Shown: positions 26,317 through 34,469 of the stretch, piece by piece
Numbering within the stretch: position 1 is the stretch's first letter
How the letters are laid out: every line of letters begins with the position of its first letter
Assembly (NCBI GenBank): GCA_951812755.1
Contig: OX638329.1
Location: 1,721,339 to 1,785,338, forward strand
DNA: 64,000 nt
Source of the DNA: an uncultured Latescibacterota bacterium
Lineage (GTDB): Bacteria > Latescibacterota > UBA2968
Direction: 5' to 3'
Translations under genes and position numbers: made by a program
The notes under the pieces: generated by a model
What the model saw: the letters and a program-made list of their open reading frames with translations, nothing else
Told to the model about the DNA's origin: nothing
The model's database searches: none

Positions 26317-27015
26317 TTATTTGATCTCGAGCAATTCCAATTCGAATATAAGCGTTGAATTGGGGCTAATTTGCCCGGCCTGTCGCGCACCGTAGGCCAG
26401 ATAAGATGGGATATAAAGTTCCCATTTCGATCCCGCGGGCATGAGTTGCAGGGCTTCTGTCCAGCCGGGAATGAGTTGATCTACGCGAAATTGCGCTGGT
26501 TCTCCTCGGCTATAAGAACTGTCAAATTCCGTGCCGTCGAGCAATGTCCCGCGATAGTGGCATACTACTGCATCGGTTTTTTGGGGTTTCTGCCCGTCAC
26601 CGGCTTTGATCACTTTGTATTGCAAGCCGCTGTCCAATGTCACCACGCCTTCTTTTTTCATGTTTTCTGCGAGAAAAGTCTCGCCAGCCTTTTTGTTTTC
26701 TGCTGCCATTTTGTTTTTCTCCGCGAGTTGTTGTGCCCTTTGTTCTTCTTGTGTCTCCATTAGAATTTTTAGTGCTTCGTCAGAGGAAAGCAGGGGAGAT
26801 TCTCCAGTATAACCGTCTTTGAACCCCTGTACAAATACATCCACATCAATTGGCATGTCCAGTTGCTTTTTCAAATTATCGGACAGATTTAAGCCCAGCG
26901 CATAACTCAGCTTGTGTTCCTTGTCCTCGAGGTTGACTTCTACAAATTCGGGTTCTTCTTTTGCCTGGCAACCCAATAAGCCAGCGGCAATGAATACGGC
27001 AAAAAGACGCTTCAT
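26317..27015 (-). CDS. FKBP-type peptidyl-prolyl isomerase lipoprotein (FkpA/Mip-like)
   Basis: A 232-aa periplasmic folding factor. Residues 1-15 form a signal peptide ending in the lipobox LLGC (Cys16). A helical dimerisation domain with a long Lys/Glu-rich helix covers about residues 30-125, and the C-terminal FKBP domain (about 130-232) carries the DGTEFDSSY, VIPGW-like LIPGWTEAL and AYG motifs of the active site. Such proteins isomerise prolyl bonds and act as chaperones for exported proteins. It forms its own transcription unit, with a terminator right after the stop. Confidence 0.95.
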   Translation of the reverse strand: MKRLFAVFIAAGLLGCQAKEEPEFVEVNLEDKEHKLSYALGLNLSDNLKKQLDMPIDVDVFVQGFKDGYTGESPLLSSDEALKILMETQEEQRAQQLAEKNKMAAENKKAGETFLAENMKKEGVVTLDSGLQYKVIKAGDGQKPQKTDAVVCHYRGTLLDGTEFDSSYSRGEPAQFRVDQLIPGWTEALQLMPAGSKWELYIPSYLAYGARQAGQISPNSTLIFELELLEIK

Positions 27016-27089
27016 AATTGCTCCTAAATAAACAGGTAAACGTCCGCCTGCGAGGTCTGTCCCGGCAGGTCTGTGAGGACGTGTACAGA

Positions 27090-28613
27090 CTAAATAGCCT
27101 GAAATCGCGTTTTTACTTCCGATAGCACAATATGTGGAATATCTTCTGTGCGTTCAACCGCATAAACGCAAATGTGATCTGCAGCTGCAGCCCGCTGGCG
27201 AAATCGATGGGCGTCCCGATTTTGCGCTACATGAACAGCGGTTACCCGGTTTTCTTTTTGGATTAGAAATTGCATGAGGGCATCGAGATTGGTAATCTGC
27301 ATATCTGTAATGAGAAAAATATCCACATGATTTTTGAGAAGGGGTTCCAGATCGGGCAGATGTAATGCGGTTCCACCGCCGAAGTAGCGACACAGTGCGA
27401 AAAATACGCGCTTGCGATCTCTTGAGAAATCCAGGATCTCTTTCCCCCCTGCCTGTGCATCGCTAAAATTGTAAACGGCCACGCGCTTTCCCCGTCGCAA
27501 ATACGCGTCGGCCGCGCATCCGGCACCTAAGACAGCGTGGGATATTTCTCGGCACGGATCGACCATACTGCCCGAGGAATCGACAATGACCACACAATCG
27601 GGTATGCCATCGCCATCGCCGTGGGTTTCGCCATCTCGCCAGTTCCACATCTGGGAAATGCCCGGCATGACCCGCCCAAAACTCGTCCACACATCGATGT
27701 GCTGGACGGGTTTGCCAATTTCCCAGGGCGAATGTGAATGCGGATGTAATCCGCCTACCTTTTCCAATGGCATGGTTTGCACGGGCAGGCGAAATGCAGA
27801 TGCGCGCGCCATGTAAAATAAGAGGTCGGCATCCGTGGGCGTGCCTTTGCCCCGGCCCATATCGGGCATCATATTGGCATCTTGTAGTTCGTCGGCAAAA
27901 TCGCGCACCATTTCTCGAAAGGCATAAAATCCCTGCTCGGCAAATTGCGCCATTCCCTCCGCGAGTTCGCCTGCGGAATACTGCTGGGTATCGCCCATCA
28001 TGCCACCCTGTCCATTCCCATCGTCCATTTCTTTTTGGATCAATGGGGCAATTACCTGTGCAAACGACCGAAGGCTGTCACCCCACTGCGAGGCGTCCAG
28101 ATAGGGTATGCGGGCGAGCCGATCTACTTCGCCGCGATCTTCCACACCCAAATTTTCACCCCAAAGGCGCTGATACAATGCCCGAATTACGTCTGTTGCT
28201 TCATTTGATTCAGTATGGCGATACACTTCGGGCAATTTCGATTCGCGCTCGCGCACGGCATGGGTATCGACTACCACGTCCGAGAAATACTCGACCACCT
28301 GCTTGACCAATGCCCCATCTAATAATACGGGTTTGAGCGCGGCATATAGTTTTAAGTGCGTCTCAAAATCCCAGGGACAAATGGTGTGATGCCCCACGCC
28401 GTGATCCAGGAGTGCAGAGGTGGCGTCTTCTATGTCCATTACTTGCGCGAGGGCGGCCAGCCGATTGGCATTCAATTGGATCACTTTGTCCGTCATTTGA
28501 ATGCTCGCGGCTTCGTCGCCTGTTTCGATTACTTCTGGCGTCGGCAATTCGGGAAATAGGTGTCGCTTGCGAACAGCGGGCCAAACGCGCTGGATGATGT
28601 CGTTGAAGTTCAT
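27090..28613 (-). CDS. VWA-domain protein, third gene of a MoxR/GXGXG/VWA module
   Basis: A 507-aa protein read from the ATG at 28613; the longer frame upstream is out-of-phase sequence of the preceding gene. The C-terminal third is a von Willebrand A domain with an intact MIDAS: DSSGS at residues 345-349, a Thr in FGGGTA (415) and an Asp in LITDMQI (437). The N-terminal part has a DHGVGHHTICPWD segment (His71, His75, His76), which looks like an HxxxH metal site without the usual glutamate. It overlaps the GXGXG gene by 4 bases (ATGA). VWA proteins next to MoxR ATPases usually act in cofactor insertion or complex assembly. The target is unknown. Confidence 0.88.
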   Translation of the reverse strand: MNFNDIIQRVWPAVRKRHLFPELPTPEVIETGDEAASIQMTDKVIQLNANRLAALAQVMDIEDATSALLDHGVGHHTICPWDFETHLKLYAALKPVLLDGALVKQVVEYFSDVVVDTHAVRERESKLPEVYRHTESNEATDVIRALYQRLWGENLGVEDRGEVDRLARIPYLDASQWGDSLRSFAQVIAPLIQKEMDDGNGQGGMMGDTQQYSAGELAEGMAQFAEQGFYAFREMVRDFADELQDANMMPDMGRGKGTPTDADLLFYMARASAFRLPVQTMPLEKVGGLHPHSHSPWEIGKPVQHIDVWTSFGRVMPGISQMWNWRDGETHGDGDGIPDCVVIVDSSGSMVDPCREISHAVLGAGCAADAYLRRGKRVAVYNFSDAQAGGKEILDFSRDRKRVFFALCRYFGGGTALHLPDLEPLLKNHVDIFLITDMQITNLDALMQFLIQKENRVTAVHVAQNRDAHRFRQRAAAADHICVYAVERTEDIPHIVLSEVKTRFQAI

Positions 28614-29386
28614 TTTGTTTTGGTTCCTCTGAGCATCTGGTCGCGGTGATAAATCGCGCCGCCTTCTGCATTGCCCACCCCCCCCAGGCGTCCATTGATG
28701 TGGATTTCGCCAGCTTGCATTTGTTCTCCGATAGATCTGCCAGCGTCTCCCGAGACTTCGATCCGTCCGTCTATCATGCCTGCGCCGAGGTAGTGACGGA
28801 CATTTCCCTCGACCTTCAGGTAGCCTCCCATGAGCGAAATGCCCGTGAGGTCGCCCAGGTCGCCCACAATGGTCAGTGTGATGCCTTTGCGAAGGTGATA
28901 TCCCATAAGAGATAGGCGCAGGTCGTGACCCGTGAGATCGAGATGAATATCCTCTTGGGATGATGCGTTGCAAAAGGCCGATAAGAATAAGCCGAGGGGT
29001 TCCATGACAAAAAAAGCCGCGTCATTGCTTTGCAGGGCGTGCGCGCAAAATGCTTCGATATCGGTCATTTCCCAATCGATTTGTCCCACAATCCGCAAGG
29101 CCACAGCATAGGTCGATTCAATGGTTTTGCGATCGGCTTGCCAGAGTCCCTCGCCTACGCATTCGTCGATTAGTGCGCGATAAGCTGCTGTCAATCGATC
29201 CATTGCCGCGGCATGAGAGGCGAGAATTTCATCCATGGGCATGGCGCGTTTTTTGCGTGTCTCTTCGACAAATTCGACAAAGGGATTGCGCTTTGTAGAT
29301 AGCAAGCCGTTGACTTGCACTGCGTTTTCGGGGTTCAAATCGGATGGTACAATCCGTTCAAATTCTCGAAATGGATTTTGTCGCAT
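28610..29386 (-). CDS. GXGXG-type beta-helix protein, second gene of the MoxR/VWA module
   Basis: A 258-aa protein. The N-terminal half is helical with no recognised motif. The C-terminal half, from about residue 145 to 250, consists of glycine-rich repeats (such as GDLGDLTGISLMGGYLKVEG and AGRSIGEQMQAGEIHINGR) that match the beta-helix of the GXGXG family. That fold is the C-terminal domain of glutamate synthase and subunit C of formylmethanofuran dehydrogenases. The start at 29386 is the first ATG followed by a plausible N-terminus; its Shine-Dalgarno sequence is weak. It lies between the ATPase and VWA genes with a 4-base overlap on one side, so the three form one operon. Confidence 0.78.
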   Translation of the reverse strand: MRQNPFREFERIVPSDLNPENAVQVNGLLSTKRNPFVEFVEETRKKRAMPMDEILASHAAAMDRLTAAYRALIDECVGEGLWQADRKTIESTYAVALRIVGQIDWEMTDIEAFCAHALQSNDAAFFVMEPLGLFLSAFCNASSQEDIHLDLTGHDLRLSLMGYHLRKGITLTIVGDLGDLTGISLMGGYLKVEGNVRHYLGAGMIDGRIEVSGDAGRSIGEQMQAGEIHINGRLGGVGNAEGGAIYHRDQMLRGTKTK

Positions 29387-29408
29387 GTCTGGCTCTGTAA
29401 AATTGGAA

Positions 29409-30731
29409 TTACGAAAATTCTGGACGCACAGGCTCTTGTCCCAGATCGCGCATAATTTCCATGTAAATGGGGTGTTCGCCCTGAATGGGTGTCTCGTCTT
29501 CACCATTCAAGATGCGATTGGCAGTCATCAGAGCCGTTTGGATGCGTTCGCTCTGTTCGGTATAGCGCCGAAAGACCTGGCGCACCGCTTCTCGCGCTCT
29601 GTGAATGGGCAATACATCATCCCGGTGATCTTGCGTTTCTTCTTCATCTCGCCATTGGATGCGATGAGCACATGTGTATGGCAATATCGTGCGAATATGT
29701 TCGAGATGCACTTCTTTGTCGCGCAGTACCCAGGCAAGTGCCTGTGCGTAGCGCCGGATGGAAATGGGCAGGCGATTGGACGGGCAGGTTTGTACTTCGT
29801 AACACAGGTAGCCCGTGTAGTGACAGCCTTCGCCACAGACTTCATTTGTGCGTTTTTGTCCGTATTTGCAGCAGAAAGACAGTTCGGCCAAAAAGGTCCG
29901 AATATAGGCACTGGCATCGGCCTGGAAAGGCAATGCGCTCATTTCACTGCGAATGGTTTTGCGTTCGGCACGCCCCAGGGTGGGCACGGACAAACGCTCG
30001 GAAATCGCTTTTCCGTAATCCGTGCAAATCGCTTCTACCTCTGCTTCGGCATTGGGATTGAGCAGGCACGCCTGAAGTGCTTGCTCGCGTTGTGGATCTC
30101 GCAGGAGATGTGCAGGAGAGGATTCGGTGCCGATCATCCAGGACAAATTCGCGCCCGGATATTTGGATTCCACCATTACGTCAAAGCGATCCAAAAGGGG
30201 TACAACGATGGTATTTGTGCCGCGGTCCTGATAATTGGCCGTTGCAAACAAACAGTATTCATCATTGATTTGCATCTGGTTCAAGTAGGACCAGTTGCCG
30301 CGATCCACGCCATTGAGGATCAAGCTCTGCTTTGTTTCTGGCAGGCGGTTGATTTCATCTACAACTTTGACGGGTAAGACGGAAAATGCCGACCAGACCA
30401 CATCTTCTTCGCCGCGGTTGAGTGCGCCGAGGTTTGGGCGTCCGACAATTTTTTCTTCGGTCTGTTCGGGATGGCCGCTCACTTCGGCTTCCCAAACCGC
30501 CCCCAATGGCATGCGGTATAGCAGTGCGCCGATATACTCCGCCGATGTTGTTTTGCCCAGGCCGGGTTCGCCCACGATCAGAATTTTGCCGCCCAATAAT
30601 CCCGTTAGTGTGCTGAGGAGCAAAGCGGCATTGTGTTTTTGTCCTTCGATCTCCAGGTCTGCCCGATTAAAATACAACCGATCCTGGATAAAGGTCAAAA
30701 TATCGCTTACTGTTGTTTGTAAATCGGCCAT
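29409..30731 (-). CDS. MoxR-family AAA+ ATPase with a cysteine cluster
   Basis: A 440-aa AAA+ ATPase. Walker A GEPGLGKT is at residues 54-61, Walker B VVDEIN at 123-128, and the sensor region ATANYQDRGT at about 164-172. Between about residues 287 and 316 there are six cysteines (287, 288, 299, 303, 310, 316) in a CCKYGQK...CGEGCHYTGYLC...CP arrangement that could bind an iron-sulfur cluster or zinc. MoxR proteins are chaperones that work with VWA partners, and here the partner lies two genes downstream. The transporter permease gene ends 9 bases upstream, so the trio may be transcribed with the ABC transporter. Confidence 0.9.
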   Translation of the reverse strand: MADLQTTVSDILTFIQDRLYFNRADLEIEGQKHNAALLLSTLTGLLGGKILIVGEPGLGKTTSAEYIGALLYRMPLGAVWEAEVSGHPEQTEEKIVGRPNLGALNRGEEDVVWSAFSVLPVKVVDEINRLPETKQSLILNGVDRGNWSYLNQMQINDEYCLFATANYQDRGTNTIVVPLLDRFDVMVESKYPGANLSWMIGTESSPAHLLRDPQREQALQACLLNPNAEAEVEAICTDYGKAISERLSVPTLGRAERKTIRSEMSALPFQADASAYIRTFLAELSFCCKYGQKRTNEVCGEGCHYTGYLCYEVQTCPSNRLPISIRRYAQALAWVLRDKEVHLEHIRTILPYTCAHRIQWRDEEETQDHRDDVLPIHRAREAVRQVFRRYTEQSERIQTALMTANRILNGEDETPIQGEHPIYMEIMRDLGQEPVRPEFS

Positions 30732-30740
30732 GTTTTGATC

Positions 30741-31568
30741 TCAGTCTGCCTGCGGAGAGGCGACAGAGCGCCGGCGCAGCCATTCGACGGTGAGCAGTAG
30801 CAACACGGCAAAGGCGATCAGGAATGTTGCGACGGCGAGGATGGTCGGGCTGATTTGCTCGCGGATGCCCGCCCACATCTGGCGCGGGATTGTGCGCTGT
30901 TCGATGCCGCCCATAAAAAGGACTACGACTACTTCGTCGAAAGATGTTGCAAACGCAAAGAGCGCGCCAGAAATAACGCCCGGTGCGATTATCGGTAGTT
31001 GTACTCTGCGGAACGTGAGTAATGGTGAGGCGCCGAGGCTTGCCGCAGCGCGCGTCAGGTTTGTATCAAAGGCGGATAGGGTAGCGGTTACGGTAATTAC
31101 GACAAATGGCGTGCCCAGTGCAGCGTGAGATAGGATCAATCCGATGTGGGTCTGTGCGAGGCTCAGGGATGAGTAAAAAAAGAACATGCCCGCCGCAGAG
31201 ATGATCACTGGCGTGACCATCGGCGAGATTAATAGCGCCATTGCGAAGCGGCGACCGGGCATGGCGGGGCTGGATAGCCCCAGCGCGGCGAGTGTGCCCA
31301 GCGCGGTTGCCAGTGCGGTAGAGGCGATGCCGATGATCAGGCTGTTGATCAGTCCGCGCGTCCACAGTTCGTTTTCGATGATCTGCCGGTACCAGCGCAG
31401 GGAATACGCTTCGGCATCCAGGCGCAGCATGCCTTCGGTGAAGGTGAAGTAGGGTTCGGCATTGAAGCTCAGCGGTACGATCACCAGAATTGGCGCGATC
31501 AGGAACGCGAAGATCAGGGTACAGGAGGCCAGGTAAGCGCCCCGGCCAATGCGTTGTGTCGAGATCAT
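30741..31568 (-). CDS. ABC transporter permease, polyamine/PotC-type
   Basis: A 275-aa inner-membrane permease with about six transmembrane helices and the cytoplasmic coupling loop AAASLGASPLLTFRRVQLPIIAPG near residue 180 (the EAA motif). This is the shape of the second permease of spermidine/putrescine-type importers. It follows the first permease with a one-base gap, so they are translationally coupled. The ATPase and binding proteins are about 2.2 kb away on the same strand. A polyamine-like substrate is inferred only from family; it may differ. Confidence 0.92.
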   Translation of the reverse strand: MISTQRIGRGAYLASCTLIFAFLIAPILVIVPLSFNAEPYFTFTEGMLRLDAEAYSLRWYRQIIENELWTRGLINSLIIGIASTALATALGTLAALGLSSPAMPGRRFAMALLISPMVTPVIISAAGMFFFYSSLSLAQTHIGLILSHAALGTPFVVITVTATLSAFDTNLTRAAASLGASPLLTFRRVQLPIIAPGVISGALFAFATSFDEVVVVLFMGGIEQRTIPRQMWAGIREQISPTILAVATFLIAFAVLLLLTVEWLRRRSVASPQAD

Positions 31569-31569
31569 G

Positions 31570-32784
31570 TTAGCCCAATTTCATGCGGTCAATGCCGACT
31601 ATGCGGTCGTATAGCAGATAGAGCGCGATTACGCATACCAGCAAGATGCCGCCAAGTGCCCCAGCCAGACTCCAGTTGAGCGAGGTCTGCATGTGGTAGG
31701 CGATCATGTTGGAGATGAGTTGTCCGGTGCTGCCGCCTACCAGAGCGGGGGTGATGTAGTAGCCTATGGCGAGGATGAATACCAGCAGTGATCCGGCACC
31801 TACGCCGGGCAGGGTCTGTGGCCAGTACACGCGCCAAAATGACTGAAAAGAACTCGCACCCAGCGATGCCGCGGCACTCATCTGGCCCGGTGGGATGGCG
31901 CGCATGATGGAGTAAAGGGGCAGGATCATAAAGGGCAGGAGCACATGGGTCATTGCCACGAGTGTGCCAGTCATATTGTAGATCATGGCGAGGCGGCCAT
32001 CGTCGCCGATCAGCCCAAGTGTGACGAGCAGGTCGTTGATTACGCCCTGGGTCTGGAGCAGTACGATCCAGGATGTTGTTCTCACCAGGAGCGATGTCCA
32101 GAAGGGTACGAGTACGAGGATGAGGAGCAGGTTTGCGATGCGCGGAGGCGAATGCGCGATCAGGTGGGCGATGGGATAGCCGAGCAGCAGGCAAAGCGCG
32201 GTGATGCTCAGGCTGACGATAAAGGTGCGCCACAAGAGGGCCAGATAGATGCGGCGTTCTGGAGGCTGACGATCGATGGAACCGTCGGACAGGGGTTGCA
32301 GGTCGAGGGCATTGAGATAGTGCCGCGCGGTGAAATGCGCCCCAGCACTGCGGATAGCGTGCCAGGTTTGCACGTCGCCCCATGCGGTATTAAGGCCGAT
32401 CATGGCGTCACGCCAGGGACCTTCGCGGACATCTTGCAATTCTCTCGCGCTACGCGTGAAAACGCTGCGAAGTCCCGAATGCACGCGGTTGACGCGGGTG
32501 GCGACCCGACCCAGTGAGCGATCCTGGCGCGCTTTTAATAGTTCGCGTGCAGCCGTTGCGTACACCACCTCGTCAGGCGTACTATTTCCATCCCACTCTT
32601 TCAGCAGTTTGAGGGTTTCGGGCAGGGCATCCGCGACGGTGGGATCGTACACACTGTGGACGAGCATTGTCGCCAAAGGCGCGATAAAGGTGACGGCAAT
32701 GAAAGCCAATAGCGGTAGCACCAATCCCGTAGCGCGTAGCCGCGGGCGGAGAGTGTTGGTTTTAATGTTTGTATTTGATTGCAT
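31570..32784 (-). CDS. ABC transporter permease, polyamine/PotB-type, with long periplasmic loop
   Basis: A 404-aa inner-membrane permease. It has a first helix at about residues 20-40, then an unusual soluble insertion of about 150 residues (about 45-190), and five more helices with the EAA loop AAASLGASSFQSFWRVYWPQTLPG near residue 308. Normal PotB is about 285 aa, so the periplasmic loop is extra. It might help dock the binding proteins. No clear Shine-Dalgarno sequence lies before the ATG at 32784. A hairpin and repeat lie just upstream, which suggests the operon was broken there. Confidence 0.9.
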   Translation of the reverse strand: MQSNTNIKTNTLRPRLRATGLVLPLLAFIAVTFIAPLATMLVHSVYDPTVADALPETLKLLKEWDGNSTPDEVVYATAARELLKARQDRSLGRVATRVNRVHSGLRSVFTRSARELQDVREGPWRDAMIGLNTAWGDVQTWHAIRSAGAHFTARHYLNALDLQPLSDGSIDRQPPERRIYLALLWRTFIVSLSITALCLLLGYPIAHLIAHSPPRIANLLLILVLVPFWTSLLVRTTSWIVLLQTQGVINDLLVTLGLIGDDGRLAMIYNMTGTLVAMTHVLLPFMILPLYSIMRAIPPGQMSAAASLGASSFQSFWRVYWPQTLPGVGAGSLLVFILAIGYYITPALVGGSTGQLISNMIAYHMQTSLNWSLAGALGGILLVCVIALYLLYDRIVGIDRMKLG

Positions 32785-32806
32785 AGGTTAGTTTTGATTT
32801 CGTGGG

Positions 32807-32833
32807 AAAACTCGTGACACTGTTGCGAGTTTT
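32807..32833. terminator. Hairpin between the antitoxin-like gene and the permease
   Basis: An 8-bp perfect stem (32807-32814 with 32826-32833; AAAACTCG arms) with an 11-base loop. Since the arms begin and end with A4/T4, it could act as a weak terminator in either direction. It lies 22 bases upstream of the permease ATG and may limit read-through from the island into the permease genes. Confidence 0.45.
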
Positions 32834-32863
32834 TACCCTAAATCACTCGAAGTAGCCGGACTT

Positions 32864-32899
32864 AGGGGGTAACTTGGGGGGTAACTTGGGGGGTAACTT
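32864..32899. repeat. Three 12-base G6-TAACTT repeats
   Basis: Three near-perfect tandem copies of a 12-base unit. On the minus strand they read as Val-Thr-Pro-Gln repeats in an open frame that stops right afterwards. VTPQ repeats are common linkers in Fic- and AlbA/RecG-like DNA-binding proteins, so this may be a remnant of such a gene. No intact gene is present. Confidence 0.6.
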
Positions 32900-32925
32900 C
32901 CCCAGTCCGATCTTTCCCTCCTGAG

Positions 32926-33219
32926 TTAGACGCCTTCGTACTTTTGGATCTGGCTGATAACCTTGAACAAGCTACGGGCTTGTGGGTTGCCATTTGGTTC
33001 GAACATTTGGATGAAGCTCTTGGGTGATTTATGAGTGAGATTGCCGAGTTCCTCAAATCCGATTGTCGCGTTGATATAGTCGCGCATCACGGCTTTACCA
33101 GTGTCCCCATCGCCAGAGCGTATGCACCGGATGGCTTCTTTTATCAATTCCTCCCGAAAGGCTGGGTCACGCTGAACACGGGCCTTTATCGTTTCTTTGA
33201 AATCACATGTAAGTGCCAT
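32926..33219 (-). CDS. HigA-like antitoxin/regulator (orphan)
   Basis: A 97-aa protein of the COG3636-type family of predicted addiction-module regulators. It contains the pattern REELIKEAIRCIRSGDGDTG, an RDYINATIGFEELG helix and a C-terminal HTH-like region ending in SLFKVISQIQKYEGV. In most genomes this antitoxin follows a RelE/HigB toxin gene, but there is none in the 42 bases upstream, where the neighbour is a lipoprotein gene. The base composition is richer in AT than the transporter genes on both sides, which fits recent arrival. It may act as an orphan regulator or be a leftover of a lost pair. Confidence 0.75.
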   Translation of the reverse strand: MALTCDFKETIKARVQRDPAFREELIKEAIRCIRSGDGDTGKAVMRDYINATIGFEELGNLTHKSPKSFIQMFEPNGNPQARSLFKVISQIQKYEGV

Positions 33220-33261
33220 ATTTTTTTGTATTTTATACCATTTATACTCTCACCACAGAAG

Positions 33262-34125
33262 TTATCGTGCGCTTCGCTGACCAAGCTCTTGGAGAACTAC
33301 ACCGAGTTGATCTATTGCGTTGAGAGCTTCTTCTTCAAGGGCTTCAAACCGCCGATGTATTACCTCGTTTCTCATGGTTATCAGGACTTTCGCGGCCTGC
33401 TCTGCCTCCTCCTCAATGTATCCCAAGAATCCCTTCCTTGCTACATCCTTTCCAGCATATCCATAACTGCTATCCCTCCACAGCGTGACAAAGCGCTTGT
33501 GTGGTTTATTGTCTCTATAAAAGATAATTGATTCCCGAAGTTCTACCCCCAATACATAAGAGGCGAATATCTTATCTTCGTTCCATAAAGCGTCAATAAT
33601 AAGCAAGAGATAATAGGGGTTGGCGGAATTCGATAATGGCACACCATATCGTCTCAGCGTTAACTCGAATTTGTCCTTCGCACGTTGTTCGGGAAGTATA
33701 TCCTCAGCCGCCTCATTCATTGTAACATGGACTTCTATACTGTTCAGACCTGAAAAGCATGTCTCCTCATCAGCGATAGGTGCAAGCGACTCGGCAACCA
33801 GTTTTTTCAACGCATTCTCGTAGAACAAGGGTATCTCAGCAGGCACTTCAACTCTCTTTATGACTTCTTTCTCCACCAACGTAGTGTCTCGTAAGATAAT
33901 CTTCTTTTCCACCAACATAGTATCCACCACTACAATGGTATCTCGTAAGGTGATGGTATCTCTCACAGTAAAAGTATCTACTCTTGATCCAGAGAACCAG
34001 GAGCCAGTTTCTCCTTTCTCTCCTGCGCGATCACAGCCTGTCATCAACATCAGGCTTACAGCAAGGATGGAAAGGATACCTGCTATTCTTGAACAGCGTA
34101 TTAATGCTGGTTGCAACTGGCTCAT
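33262..34125 (-). CDS. Predicted lipoprotein of unknown function
   Basis: A 287-aa protein with a lipoprotein signal peptide: hydrophobic residues 14-29, lipobox LMTGC with Cys31. A stretch of alternating DT/V residues (about 50-90, with repeated RDTI and DTTLVEKE) forms a beta-rich or fibrous linker. A soluble domain of about 190 residues follows, with many charged helices. No family recognised. It is flanked by an orphan antitoxin gene and repeats, and lies in the AT-richer island inside the transporter operon. Confidence 0.75.
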   Translation of the reverse strand: MSQLQPALIRCSRIAGILSILAVSLMLMTGCDRAGEKGETGSWFSGSRVDTFTVRDTITLRDTIVVVDTMLVEKKIILRDTTLVEKEVIKRVEVPAEIPLFYENALKKLVAESLAPIADEETCFSGLNSIEVHVTMNEAAEDILPEQRAKDKFELTLRRYGVPLSNSANPYYLLLIIDALWNEDKIFASYVLGVELRESIIFYRDNKPHKRFVTLWRDSSYGYAGKDVARKGFLGYIEEEAEQAAKVLITMRNEVIHRRFEALEEEALNAIDQLGVVLQELGQRSAR

Positions 34126-34349
34126 ACCCTGTCCTATCGCAACTTTTTTCTCTCGCTCACCCTGAGTACTCTTTCAAAAAAATTTGTTGATATGTTTTTT
34201 CGATAGACTGGATTGCGGCTAACCCCCTGCCGCAATGACAACCGTCGTTCGTCACTCCGGCGGAAGCCGGAGTCCAGTGGGTTTAGACACGAAACTTATT
34301 TGAAAGATTACTGAGTTTTTTCATTCAACCAGATCGTCCAATTCCACGT
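34126..34349. repeat. Intergenic stretch with two REP-like repeats
   Basis: No gene is seen here. Two copies of the GTCATTGCGGC...GCCGCAATCCAG-type repeat lie at 34208-34239 (reverse orientation) and 34251-34277 (GTCACTCCGGC...GCCGGAGTCCAG). They belong to the family of the array at 9807. The rest is AT-rich with no clear promoter or terminator. Confidence 0.7.
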
Positions 34350-34469
34350 TTAAAACGGCCGAGAGTCGATGGCGACACAATCTGAGTTATCATCCAGCAA
34401 GTCGATCATGCGGCGGTAATCCTCAAAGGGAAGGACAGCATATTCGGGCCGGTCATCCTTTTTAGCCCT
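34350..34469 (-). pseudogene. Antitoxin gene fragment (Xre/HigA or Phd-like N-terminus)
   Basis: Directly after the cupin stop codon and in the same frame, the minus strand encodes about 39 residues: AKKDDRPEYAVLPFEDYRRM, then IDLLDDNSDCVAIDSRPF and a stop. The PEYAVLPFEDYRRMIDL block is the typical N-terminus of antitoxins whose DNA-binding half is missing here. There is no start codon ahead of it, so it is a dead fragment. Its position next to an orphan HigA-like gene suggests a decayed toxin-antitoxin region. Confidence 0.6.

Noticed and set aside
28614-28973. N-terminal extension of the VWA protein
   Set aside because: The extra 120 codons overlap the GXGXG gene and are rich in Arg and His without any conserved pattern; the ATG at 28613 gives an ATGA overlap and a normal N-terminus.
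29235-30377. Long open frame (380 codons) on the plus strand
   Set aside because: It is the complement of the MoxR ATPase and GXGXG genes, both with strong motifs.
32864-32899. Iterons of a plasmid origin
   Set aside because: No replication gene is nearby, and the repeat better fits a coding remnant (VTPQ).
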